Assembly: GCA_022841825.1 (NCBI GenBank)
Contig: JALHQT010000010.1
Coordinates: 1-64,000 of the forward strand
Length of the DNA: 64,000 nucleotides
From: Anaerolineae bacterium
GTDB lineage: Bacteria; Chloroflexota; Anaerolineae; Aggregatilineales; Phototrophicaceae
Direction: 5' to 3'
The translations under genes were made by a program, and so were the position numbers. This document shows, one piece after another, positions 28,212 through 37,769 of this stretch (position 1 is the first letter of the stretch; every line of letters begins with the position of its first letter). Below the pieces are notes generated by a model. It was given only the letters and a program-made list of their open reading frames with translations, was not told the origin of the DNA and did no database searches.

Positions 28212-31067
28212 ATGACCGATCAACAGGGACGCGACACCTATACTCCGGGTTCGATTGAGAAGAAATGGCAGGATCGCTGGGAAGCCGATGGCTTGTATCG
28301 CGCCAAAGTCGATTGGAGCAAGCCCAAGCACTACGCCGTCACCATGCTGCCGTACCCCAGCGGCGACCTGCACATCGGGCACTGGTTCGCCATGACGCCC
28401 TCCGATACGCGCGCGCGCTTTAAGCGGATGCAGGGCTACAACGTGCTGTTCCCGATGGGCTTCGACGCCTTCGGTCTGCCCGCCGAAAACGCCGCCGTCC
28501 AGCGCAACATTCATCCCGCCAAGTGGACGTATGCCAACATCGAGCGGATGCGTAAGCAGTTGCGCACGATGGGCGCGATGTTCGACTGGGAACGCGAGAT
28601 GGTGAGCTGCGACCCCAAATATTACAAGTGGACAGAATGGTTCTTCAAAATCTTCTGCCAGAACGACCTGGCGTATCGCAGCGAGGCGCTCGTCAACTGG
28701 TCGCCCACCCTGCAAACCGTGCTGGCGAATGAGCAGGTCATCGACGGCAAGGACGAGCGCACCGGGCAGCCGGTCGTCCAGAAGCTGATGACGCAGTGGT
28801 TCTTCCGCTATACGCGCTACACCGACGAGCTGCTGAACTTCGACAAAATCGACTGGCCCGAACCGATCAAGACCATGCAGGAGAACTGGATCGGGCGCAG
28901 CGAAGGCGCGCGGGTCAAATTCAAGATCGATACGGCGACCGTAGGGGCGCAATATATTGCGCCCCTACAACCGACCGATTCCGCACCCGAAATCGAGGTC
29001 TACACGACACGCCCGGACACGCTGTGGGGCGCGACCTTCATGGTGCTGGCTCCCGAACATCCGCTGGTCGAAAGGCTGACGACGCCGGAGCAGGCGAACG
29101 CGGTGGCGGATTACAAGGCGTCGGTCGCGCGCAAGACCGAGCTGGAACGCATCTCCGACGACAAGGAGAAGACCGGCGTCTTCACGGGCGGCTATGCCAT
29201 CAACCCGGTCAGCGGCGCGCGCATCCCCGTCTGGATCGCCGACTACGTGTTGATCACCTATGGCACAGGCGCAATCATGGCGGTGCCGAGCGGCGACCAG
29301 CGCGACTTCGACTTCGCGCGCAAGTACGGGCTGGAGATCATCCCGGTCGTGCAGCCGGACGACGCTGAAGGGCTGGACGGCGCGACGATGACCGAGGCGT
29401 GGGATGGCGCGGGCACGATGATCAACAGCGGCATCCTGAACGGGATGCGCTGCAATGGCGAGAAGGGGCGCAAGAACCCGTCGATCCACGCGGCGATCAG
29501 CCACATCGAAAACCTGGGCGTCGGGCGCGAAGCCGTCAACTACCGCCTGCGCGACTGGCTGATCAGCCGCCAGCGTTACTGGGGGTCGCCGATCCCGGTG
29601 GTCTACCGCGCGGATGGCTCCATCGAGCTGGTGCCGGATGAACAACTGCCGGTCGTGCTGCCCGACGACGTGGACTTCATGCCGACCGGGCGCAGCCCGC
29701 TGACCTATCACGAGCCGTTCCTGTATACGGTCGATAGCCAGGGTGCGCCCGCCCGCCGCGAAACCGACACGATGGACACCTTCATGTGCTCGTCGTGGTA
29801 CACCTATCGCTACCTGAGTCCGAATTACGACAAAGCGCCCTTCGACCCTGAAGAAGCGGCGTACTGGCTGCCGGTCGATACCTACACGGGCGGCGCGGAA
29901 CACGCCACCATGCATCTGCTGTATGTGCGTTGGTTCAACAAGGCGATGCGCGACCTGGGCGTCTTCGACGATGCGAAGCAGATCGCGGCGGCGCATGGGC
30001 GGAATGTCGAGGGGCTGTTCGACGAGCCGATGATGCAGCTCCGCAATCAGGGGCAGATTTTGGGCGAAGAGCGCGACGGCGATGTGATCGTCGCGACCGG
30101 GCGTTACGAGGGTGACAAGCTGTTCGCCGATGTCGTCGAGGTGATCGAGCGCGGAACGGCGGCGGCGGTGCGCGCGGCGAAGCCGGAGGCGCTGGTCGGC
30201 GAAATCGTCAAGCGCACCGAGCGCGTGCTGACGGTCGAGGTCGGCGGGACGCTGCGCACGGTCGAGGTGATCGACGGCGCGTCGGTCATCATCCCGGCGA
30301 TCCCCGGCGAGAACAGCGTCAACCAGCTCAAGCATCACCTGGAAATCCAGCGTATGAGCAAGAGCAAGGGCAACGTCGTCAACCCCGACGCGCTGGTCGC
30401 GCAATATGGGGCGGATGCCGTGCGCGCCTACCTGATGTTCGGCTTCGACTGGAGCAAGGGCGGTCCCTGGAACAGTCAGCAGATTCAGGGCGTCGTCCGC
30501 TGGCTGAACGACGTGTGGGAGATCTGCACGGCAGCGCCGCCCACGAGCGCGGGCGACGCGGCAGGCGAACGCGAGGTCGAACGCAGCCTGCATGTGACGA
30601 TTGCCAAGGTGGGCGAGGGGCTGGAGACGTTCAGCTTCAATACGACGATTGCCGCGCTGATGACGCTGCGCAACGATCTGAAGGCGGCGCTGCGCGATAA
30701 CCAGTTGGGCGAGGCGACCTGGCGCGCCACGCTGCGCGATATGCTGCTGCTGATGGCACCCTTCACGCCGCACATCGCCGAGGAGTTGTGGGCGCGGTTG
30801 GGCTTTGGCTACAGCATTCACCAGCAGGCGTTCCCGCAGTACGATGCCGACAAGGCGCGCAGCGAGACGACGCCGCTGGTCATCATGAAAAATGGCAAGC
30901 CCGTCGGTCACATCCTAGTCAGCGCCGACATCACCGAGGCGGATGCGCAGGCGGCGGCGCTGGCGAGCGAGATTGCCAAGCGCTTCCTGAACGGCGGCGC
31001 GCCCAAGAAGGTGGTCTTCGTGCCAGGGCGCAACGGCATGGAGCCAAAGGTCAATATCGTGGTGTAG
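28212..31067 (+). CDS. leuS: Leucine--tRNA ligase
   Basis: YPSGDLHIGHW (HIGH), VYTTRPDTLWGATFMVLAPEHPLV editing-domain motif, LRDWLISRQRYWGSPIP, MSKSKGNVVNPD (KMSKS). Confidence 0.97.
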   Translation: MTDQQGRDTYTPGSIEKKWQDRWEADGLYRAKVDWSKPKHYAVTMLPYPSGDLHIGHWFAMTPSDTRARFKRMQGYNVLFPMGFDAFGLPAENAAVQRNIHPAKWTYANIERMRKQLRTMGAMFDWEREMVSCDPKYYKWTEWFFKIFCQNDLAYRSEALVNWSPTLQTVLANEQVIDGKDERTGQPVVQKLMTQWFFRYTRYTDELLNFDKIDWPEPIKTMQENWIGRSEGARVKFKIDTATVGAQYIAPLQPTDSAPEIEVYTTRPDTLWGATFMVLAPEHPLVERLTTPEQANAVADYKASVARKTELERISDDKEKTGVFTGGYAINPVSGARIPVWIADYVLITYGTGAIMAVPSGDQRDFDFARKYGLEIIPVVQPDDAEGLDGATMTEAWDGAGTMINSGILNGMRCNGEKGRKNPSIHAAISHIENLGVGREAVNYRLRDWLISRQRYWGSPIPVVYRADGSIELVPDEQLPVVLPDDVDFMPTGRSPLTYHEPFLYTVDSQGAPARRETDTMDTFMCSSWYTYRYLSPNYDKAPFDPEEAAYWLPVDTYTGGAEHATMHLLYVRWFNKAMRDLGVFDDAKQIAAAHGRNVEGLFDEPMMQLRNQGQILGEERDGDVIVATGRYEGDKLFADVVEVIERGTAAAVRAAKPEALVGEIVKRTERVLTVEVGGTLRTVEVIDGASVIIPAIPGENSVNQLKHHLEIQRMSKSKGNVVNPDALVAQYGADAVRAYLMFGFDWSKGGPWNSQQIQGVVRWLNDVWEICTAAPPTSAGDAAGEREVERSLHVTIAKVGEGLETFSFNTTIAALMTLRNDLKAALRDNQLGEATWRATLRDMLLLMAPFTPHIAEELWARLGFGYSIHQQAFPQYDADKARSETTPLVIMKNGKPVGHILVSADITEADAQAAALASEIAKRFLNGGAPKKVVFVPGRNGMEPKVNIVV
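28941..28968. repeat. Perfect 28-bp palindromic repeat inside leuS
   Basis: gtaggggcgcaata|tattgcgcccctac; intergenic relatives at 32696-32723 and 53464-53491. Confidence 0.95.
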
Positions 31068-31070
31068 GGG

Positions 31071-31165
31071 ACTCGCCCTCACCCCCAACCCCTCTCCCAA
31101 ACGATGAGTACACCTGGGAGAGGGGCTTTGAGAGCGGACGAGGCATCCCTGTGGGATGCCTCGCC
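31071..31165. repeat. Intergenic palindromic repeats
   Basis: ccctcacccccaacccctctccc...gggagagggg and aggcatccctgtgggatgcct. Confidence 0.6.
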
Positions 31166-31241
31166 CTGCCTCCTCCCTACTCTTCCCTCGTTACGGAACG
31201 CAAATCCCCATCCCGCATACAATGAAAGCGTGTGCCTTTAT

Positions 31242-32600
31242 ATGCAAAGGAACGCTCTCTTGATCAGATTAAGGTTTTATCAGGGACTGGCGCTCGCCGT
31301 CATCGCCACGCTGCTGCTCTCTTTCAGCGGCATCGCGCTGATCGAGCGGGCGCTGGCACAGGCGGCGGCGCTCTCGTATGGCAGCACCGTCACCGCGCGG
31401 ATCGCCCTGGCGTCACCGTTGGGGTCATACACCTTCAGCGGTCTCGCGGGCGATTTTGTCGAGGTCGAAGTCGTCTCGCTCACGCAGGGCTTCAATCCCA
31501 ATCTGACGCTCGTCACGCCGAGCAACGCGCTGCTGACGGCAATTGACGATGACGTCTATGGTTTTGGCAACGGCGACGCTTACGCCTCCGTCGTCCTGCC
31601 GGAAGACGGCACCTACACCGTCCTGGTCAGCGCCGCCTTTGGCACGGAAGGCGATTATGTCATCCGCCTCAATGGGCGCATTCCGCCGTCGAACCCCTAT
31701 CCGGAACTGCTACTGGGGGTCCCGGTGGCGGTGGCGGTCGAAAACAACCCGCAGCCGCAGTTCTTCACCTTTGTGGCATCCACCTGCGCGACGACCCTGA
31801 GCGTCGTCAATAACAGCCAGGGGACTCCTTTCAGCTTCGCCTACGCGGTGCAGGTGCGCGATGAGCGCGGCGAGCGTGTCGGCGACCTGCGCGGCGGACG
31901 AAATCTCCAGAGCCACCTGGTCGTCGAACCCAACAGCGGACGCTATGAGGTCGAAGTGCTGGCAGCAGACCCACGCCAGAACGGGACGATCACACTGGTG
32001 ATTAGCTGCCCGGAAGAAGTGCCGATCTGCGTCGCGCCCGTCGGCAGCAGCGCCGACCTGCCCGTGCCGCCGCCCAGCACCTACGAGAACCCCAACCTGC
32101 CGCAGTTCCCGACGCCCACGCCCACTCCGGCAGTGACGACGACGCCGCAGGTGACGGTTCCCCCGCCCGTGTCGTCGTGTAACAACGTCGTCATCACCCA
32201 GCCCGGACCCGGCGGCGGCTTGCCCAATGGCAGCGCGATGATCTTCTGGGACCCCGCGCCCGGTGCCAATGCTTATGAGGTGATGGTGCGCAACAACGAG
32301 AATGGCGCGACGGTCGGCGCGAGCACGGGCAGCACCAGCGCCACGCTCGACGTGAGCACTGCGGGACCGCTGGGCTTCGGCTTTGGCACCTTCACCGTCA
32401 ATGTCCGCGCGTTTTCTGGCAGGAGATTCCTGTGTTCGGGCGAGGTGACCGTCCAGCGTGAAGCGCCGGGCGGCGGCAGCAGCACATCGTGCGGCAACGG
32501 CATCTGCGAGCCGGGCGAGATGAGCACATTCGGCACGACGGCGGTCTTCCGCTGCACGACCTGCAACGACGACTGCACGCAGTTCCCGGTGTGCCCGTGA
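31242..32600 (+). CDS. Secreted protein with pre-peptidase C-terminal-like domain and Cys-rich tail
   Basis: N-terminal hydrophobic signal; TFSGLAGDFVEVEVVSLTQGFNPNLTLV...GTYTVLVSA; tail SCGNGICEPGEMSTFGTTAVFRCTTCNDDCTQFPVCP. Confidence 0.8.
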   Translation: MQRNALLIRLRFYQGLALAVIATLLLSFSGIALIERALAQAAALSYGSTVTARIALASPLGSYTFSGLAGDFVEVEVVSLTQGFNPNLTLVTPSNALLTAIDDDVYGFGNGDAYASVVLPEDGTYTVLVSAAFGTEGDYVIRLNGRIPPSNPYPELLLGVPVAVAVENNPQPQFFTFVASTCATTLSVVNNSQGTPFSFAYAVQVRDERGERVGDLRGGRNLQSHLVVEPNSGRYEVEVLAADPRQNGTITLVISCPEEVPICVAPVGSSADLPVPPPSTYENPNLPQFPTPTPTPAVTTTPQVTVPPPVSSCNNVVITQPGPGGGLPNGSAMIFWDPAPGANAYEVMVRNNENGATVGASTGSTSATLDVSTAGPLGFGFGTFTVNVRAFSGRRFLCSGEVTVQREAPGGGSSTSCGNGICEPGEMSTFGTTAVFRCTTCNDDCTQFPVCP

Positions 32601-32628
32601 GGTAACGCTCATGTAGGTTGTCGTATCT

Positions 32629-32723
32629 TTTCGGACGAGGCAGTGCGAAGCCTCCCTGTGGGATGCCTCGTCCCTACGGAAACCCCAACGTGCCTGTAGG
32701 GGCGCAATGCATTGCGCCCCTAC
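32629..32723. repeat. Tandem intergenic palindromes (gacgaggc... and gtaggggcgcaatgcattgcgcccctac)
   Basis: Second element 32696-32723 is a perfect 28-bp palindrome, near-identical to the one in leuS. Confidence 0.8.
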
Positions 32724-32812
32724 AAAAACATACGATAACCGACTTCAAAGGCGGGCGGTTGCAGGAATGCGACTTGCCCGCGCCCTGGTGGGTGTATCCG
32801 GAGGTAAGCTTC

Positions 32813-33469
32813 TCAATCCCCTGTGGGCTGCGGTGCAGGCTTGCGGCGCAGCCGCGAATAGATGAACAATCCGACCAGCAAGACGGCGATGACGGCGATG
32901 ACCACGTAGACGACATCGGAGTACTGCTCCATGAAGTGCGTGACCTCCTCCCAGTTTTCGCCCAGCACAAAGCCCGCATACGACAGCAGCCCGCTCCAGA
33001 TGGCAGACCCCAGCGTCGTGTAGAGCAGAAATTTGCCCAGTGGCATATGATCCGCGCCCGCAGGCACAGAAATCACGGTGCGGACGAGGGGAATGACGCG
33101 CCCGAAGAAAACCACCGCCGCGCCATACTTGCGGAAGAAACCCAGCGCGCGGTCGTAATCGCCTTCCGACGTGCCGAACCAGCGCCCGTAGCGGCGCAGG
33201 AAGCTGCGGAAGACGACATCGCCCGCGAACATGCCGATGTAGTAGATGACGACCGCGCCGATCACACTACCGAGTGTGCTGGCGATCCACACGCCAGGCA
33301 GCGTGAGCTGTCCGCCTGCGGCGACGAAGCCCGCGAACGGGATGACCACTTCGGAGGGGATGGGCGGAAAGATGTTTTCCGCAAAGGTGGCGAATGCGAC
33401 GCCGGGATAACCGACGCTGATGATGATGTTCTCAATCCAGGCGATAAGCTGTTGAATGAGTTCGGTCAT
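32813..33469 (-). CDS. DedA-family membrane protein
   Basis: VGYPGVAFATFAENIFPPIPSEVVIPFAGFVAA...GDVVFRSFLRRYGRWFG...FFGRVIPLVRTVISVPAGADHMPLGKFLLYTTLGSAIW. Confidence 0.92.
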   Translation of the reverse strand: MTELIQQLIAWIENIIISVGYPGVAFATFAENIFPPIPSEVVIPFAGFVAAGGQLTLPGVWIASTLGSVIGAVVIYYIGMFAGDVVFRSFLRRYGRWFGTSEGDYDRALGFFRKYGAAVVFFGRVIPLVRTVISVPAGADHMPLGKFLLYTTLGSAIWSGLLSYAGFVLGENWEEVTHFMEQYSDVVYVVIAVIAVLLVGLFIYSRLRRKPAPQPTGD

Positions 33470-33756
33470 GGAAGGCTGAGTCTCCAGGTTTTGCGAGAAG
33501 GTTGTGCGCAGTGAAGAGGATGTGTGTCGTGTCGATTGGGCGCTCTGTGCCCGTCCGTTTCCCATCCCTCATCGCGGTCAACCTGCCTTTAGTGTCATCG
33601 AGAGGGGCGCGAGCGTCAATAGGGGACAGTCGTTTACGCGCATTGGCATCCCATACAATATTCGCACAATCTCATTGCTTTCGTGAAAAACGTAGTCGTG
33701 ATAGGATTAGGAAAATTCGGTCGATTCTGCCCGTTTTTTGTTTGTTTGATCTCTCG

Positions 33757-35058
33757 ATGAGCAAAACTATGCCACGCTTGATTATGCGCCGGGGACCCAC
33801 GCCCGGCACGACATTCGACCTCGATGCGGAAGCGGTCACGATCGGTCGTGGCAGCAAGAACAGCATTGTCATCCGCGACAACGAAATCAGCCGCGAGCAC
33901 TGCACGCTGCGCCGCCTTCAGGATGACTACGAGGTCGAAGACGTCGGCTCCAGCAATGGCACCTTCGTCAATGGTCAGCGGGTGCAGGGCAGCACCCTGC
34001 TGCAATCGGGCGCCATCCTCGAACTTGGCGACTCGATCACGATGGAATATGTGCGCGCCAACCTCCGCAAGACCACCGGTGCCCTCTCCCACCTGGAAGA
34101 CCTCGAAACGCACCACAAGCGCGAACCCGCCGTCCAGCACACCATGACGGTGATGATGGGACCGGAGATGGGGCACGTCCACCGTATGGACAGCCTGATC
34201 GTGACGGTCGGGCGCGACCTCTCCAACGACATCGTCGTCCAGGACCCGGAGATCAGCCGCTTTCATATGCGCCTGCGCCGGGGCAAGCATGGCTACACCG
34301 TCGAGGACATGGGTTCGACGAACGGCACCTACGTCAACGGCGTGATGGTCACGCAGCCGCGTTTGCTGCAATCGGATGATGTCGTGCGCCTGGCGCGCCA
34401 GGTGCGCCTGCAATACACCGCGCGGCTGGAAGACGATGCACGCTCGCCCGAAGACGAGACGATGATCGTGGAGTACATCCGTGATGTGCGCCCCAAATCG
34501 GGGACAATGGAGCAGGCATTCGGCTATACCTCGCCGATCTCGCCCACCCGCGGCACGACAGTCCCCCTCGGGCAGACCGGCGTGCTGCGCCAACTGACGA
34601 CCTCGACAGGCAGCCTGCTGCGGCAAACGGGCAAACTGCCGACCCTGTCTCAGTCGGGCAAGTTGAGCGATACCCTCTTCATCGCCTACGCGCGACCGGA
34701 CTGGGAGCGCGTGGTCTCCTCGATGGTGACGAGTTTGCAGCAGGCAGGTGTTCAGTCGTGGGTCGATCAATACCTGGTGCAGCAGGGCGATGACTGGCGC
34801 AGCGCGCTCGAACAGGCGTTGAGCGAGTGCTGGGCGATTGTCGTCATCGTCTCATCGCAGTCACTGGCATCCAACTACGTCAAGATGGCGTATCGCTATT
34901 TCGCCACGCAGCAGAAACCGCTGATCTCGTTCATTGTCGAGCCGGAGACGACGCTGCCGCCCGATTTGACGCAGGCGCGCGCCATCCTGTTCGACCGCGA
35001 AAACCCCCAGCGCAGCTATCACAAGCTGATCCTCGAAGTCATGCATCTGCGGCGCTAG
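33757..35058 (+). CDS. FHA-FHA-TIR domain protein
   Basis: Two FHA motifs (IGRGSKNSIVIRDNEISREHCTL...GSSNGTFVNG; VGRDLSNDIVVQDPEISRFHMRL...GSTNGTYVNG) and C-terminal TIR (DTLFIAYARPDWERVVSSMVTSLQQAGVQSWVDQYL). Confidence 0.88.
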   Translation: MSKTMPRLIMRRGPTPGTTFDLDAEAVTIGRGSKNSIVIRDNEISREHCTLRRLQDDYEVEDVGSSNGTFVNGQRVQGSTLLQSGAILELGDSITMEYVRANLRKTTGALSHLEDLETHHKREPAVQHTMTVMMGPEMGHVHRMDSLIVTVGRDLSNDIVVQDPEISRFHMRLRRGKHGYTVEDMGSTNGTYVNGVMVTQPRLLQSDDVVRLARQVRLQYTARLEDDARSPEDETMIVEYIRDVRPKSGTMEQAFGYTSPISPTRGTTVPLGQTGVLRQLTTSTGSLLRQTGKLPTLSQSGKLSDTLFIAYARPDWERVVSSMVTSLQQAGVQSWVDQYLVQQGDDWRSALEQALSECWAIVVIVSSQSLASNYVKMAYRYFATQQKPLISFIVEPETTLPPDLTQARAILFDRENPQRSYHKLILEVMHLRR

Positions 35059-35073
35059 GACGGGCGCTGCGGC

Positions 35074-35511
35074 CTATTCGTCTGTCGCGCGCTCATAGGC
35101 GATTTCGCGCGAGCGGATGAAGATTTCGATCACGACCAGTGCCAGCGCCAGGAAGAAGGCGATGGGCAGCGACAGCACGCGCGGGATTTGCAGCCACGCG
35201 CACATCACCCCGTACAACCCCACCCACACGCTCTGCCGCACGATCACCCCGCTGGAGGGCAGCGGCTGATGCACCAGCGTGAAGCGCACATTCAGGTAGC
35301 GCACGAACGGGATCGCCGTGCAGGAGATCGCCACCATCAGCAAGAGGAAGAAGGCGAAGCGCGGACCGACCAGCGGTCGCATCGTCGTGATGACCTGATA
35401 TAAGCCGAACCAGCTCGCCGCCGCCAGCACGACGGCAGAGATCAGCATCCCCGTATGGTCGCGCGGGGTATGGGAGGGTGGCGAGTCATCGATGGGCGGG
35501 GCGTTGCGCAT
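35074..35511 (-). CDS. Hypothetical membrane protein
   Basis: MRNAPPIDDSPPSHTPRDHTGMLISAVVLAAASWFGLYQV..., about four TM segments; start trimmed. Confidence 0.6.
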   Translation of the reverse strand: MRNAPPIDDSPPSHTPRDHTGMLISAVVLAAASWFGLYQVITTMRPLVGPRFAFFLLLMVAISCTAIPFVRYLNVRFTLVHQPLPSSGVIVRQSVWVGLYGVMCAWLQIPRVLSLPIAFFLALALVVIEIFIRSREIAYERATDE

Positions 35512-35716
35512 AGGTCTCTCGAAAGTGCAGATGGTAGAGACGATTATAGCGCAGTCTTCGCGTCCAGCAGTCCCTGCCCCCAGAGCGTGTGGTTGTACCC
35601 GCGATTCAAGCAGAAGTGTCGAGCTGAGTGAGCCAATTCTCATTGGGCGCACATTACATGCTGTGCGCCCTGTTCTGGCAGATACGCCCTAGCCGATAGT
35701 ACCCGAACTGTTTGAT

Positions 35717-37693
35717 TCACTCAGCCCCGCTCAGGACAAACGGAAACCATGCTGCCTGCGCATCATCGGCGCAGCCTGTGTCGGGCATGCGGCTCGGATC
35801 AAGGACAAACGCCGCTGTGACCGCCGGGCCGCAACTGAACTGCGTGCTCGCTCCGTGCGGAAAGTAAGCGAAATTCACGAAATAGGCGTTCTCGAGTGAT
35901 TGAGAGGCGGCTTCACCCCATTCGACCGGCGTTTCAACATCCACTGAACCGTTAGAAACCAGTATCGGCAGAGCCGTCGTTACGGGCGGGCGCAGTGGGG
36001 TGTTTTCCGGTGTAAGTCCCCAGAGGATGCATGCCACCTTTTGGTTGACAGAAACATCCACTTTACTGATTAAGCCTGGTACCTCAAAGGATCGAAATCC
36101 CGCGAACAACGCCTCGAGATCGAACGAGCCATAGCGGTCATTACAACTGATGACGTCCAGCGTGATTATGTTGGCGGGGCTGATCGTCGGACGGATACCA
36201 TCGAGCAGACGGTAAGCTTCTTCGATCTCGGCATCCGACATCAGTGCTACCAGCGCGCCCGCCTGATCGAGAGAAGCACCAAATGCCGCCAGATTTTCGC
36301 GGTTCCGCTCACCAGTCAAGAGCATATCAAGCACAGCAGGAAAGAATGTCGCTGACAAGCTGTCCAACTGACTGATGCCCAGGCGCACATCCTGAATGAA
36401 GACCTCTGGCAGCGGTCGATCGCCGGACAGGGCAGCACTCGCACGCTGGCTCTCGCGCTGAAGTGCCTCAATGTCACTGGTCAGGTCACGGGCAGTTTCC
36501 GCCAATGTTCCCGCATCCCTGGCGATACTGCCAAATACTCCACTCGCCGGAGCCTGGGCTTCCGGCTGTGACGCGGGCGGCAGGGTGCCGTCACGCAGAC
36601 CCACATAGGTCGTCAAGATGCCCTGCTCCAGTTCAGCGATCAGCAGCGGGAAGTACTGCGCGCCGATGCCGATGACATCACCAGTATCGCTCTGCTTGTA
36701 CTGCAACCCGTCGGTCAACACGCGCCGCAGCGATTCAAACTCAATCGTCTCGTCGCCAATTGTCAACGGCTCGGCTCCTACCCGCAGCAGCAGATCGACG
36801 GCGCGCTGCCGGATGTTCGGGAATGCCGTGCCGCACGCGGCATCTGCTTCACAGTCTGCAAAGACGCGCAGGATGTTGTAGGCGTAGATGTACCCTTGAC
36901 CACCGCGTGTATCGACATTGGGCGGTACAACGCCATCGATAATGCCGCTGCGCAGGGCTGGCAGGGGTGCGCCTTCGTTCTCCTCGTAGTAACGAAATAG
37001 CTCCAACGCCACGTTCGTCCCATACGAAATGCCATAGATGTTATAGGCTTCGTAGTCGAGGGTCGTCATCATGGCGACAAGATCGCGGATGCTGTTCGCC
37101 GTACTGTACTGACTCAAATCGAACCCTTGAGCCTCCAGATAAGGGCGGCAATTGATCGCAGCACTGAAACCGGACAGCGTTTGTGCGCTTTCTAGAAGCG
37201 TCTGAATCTCTGTATCCGTGCTGGTGGGTAATTCGGGAAGGGAGAGATCGTCAGGCAGCGGCGCATTCGCCACTTCTGAGGGGCAAAACAGCGGCGTGCT
37301 GAACGCCGTTCCGCGCTGATCATAGAGTATAACGTCGCGGTAGCGGCGAATCTCCACAAATGCCTCGGCGAGGAAAGGGACCTTGAACAGCGCCGATGAG
37401 CCGGGGCCGCCTTCAAGATAAATAACCGGATCAGGGAAAGGTGACTCGCTGTGCGCCTTCAGCACCACATAGCTGATCGTGATACTGCGCCCATTCGGCA
37501 AGTCCCAGTTCTCCGGTACGGTAAGTTCGCCGCACAGCGCCGTGCTTCCGATGACCTCATCAGGCGGCAGGACGAATGAACAGTCTATCTGGGTGTTCAG
37601 GGTGGCAGGACTTTCCTGCGCGCTTGCCGCAGACAGCGACAAACTGAACAGCAGCAGGATCAAAAGAAGTCGATAGAGGGTGAAATGTGACAT
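35717..37693 (-). CDS. Secreted alpha/beta hydrolase (TAP-like C-terminus)
   Basis: Signal peptide; VIYLEGGPGSSAL, DVILYDQRGTAFSTPLFCPSE, YNIYGISYGTNVALELFRY; C-terminal ILVSNGSVDVETPVEWG. Confidence 0.87.
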   Translation of the reverse strand: MSHFTLYRLLLILLLFSLSLSAASAQESPATLNTQIDCSFVLPPDEVIGSTALCGELTVPENWDLPNGRSITISYVVLKAHSESPFPDPVIYLEGGPGSSALFKVPFLAEAFVEIRRYRDVILYDQRGTAFSTPLFCPSEVANAPLPDDLSLPELPTSTDTEIQTLLESAQTLSGFSAAINCRPYLEAQGFDLSQYSTANSIRDLVAMMTTLDYEAYNIYGISYGTNVALELFRYYEENEGAPLPALRSGIIDGVVPPNVDTRGGQGYIYAYNILRVFADCEADAACGTAFPNIRQRAVDLLLRVGAEPLTIGDETIEFESLRRVLTDGLQYKQSDTGDVIGIGAQYFPLLIAELEQGILTTYVGLRDGTLPPASQPEAQAPASGVFGSIARDAGTLAETARDLTSDIEALQRESQRASAALSGDRPLPEVFIQDVRLGISQLDSLSATFFPAVLDMLLTGERNRENLAAFGASLDQAGALVALMSDAEIEEAYRLLDGIRPTISPANIITLDVISCNDRYGSFDLEALFAGFRSFEVPGLISKVDVSVNQKVACILWGLTPENTPLRPPVTTALPILVSNGSVDVETPVEWGEAASQSLENAYFVNFAYFPHGASTQFSCGPAVTAAFVLDPSRMPDTGCADDAQAAWFPFVLSGAE

Positions 37694-37769
37694 GATACTC
37701 TCTAATTGATTCACAAATGAGCTTCACAGCCAACCTGCGCCGTGAAGCCCTTTCGGTTGCGCTTACTGA

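Noticed and set aside
30050-30350. ~90-residue segment between NQGQILGE and MSKSKGN in LeuRS
   Set aside because: Location fits the known leucine-specific domain before KMSKS, which varies in size; not treated as a novel insertion.
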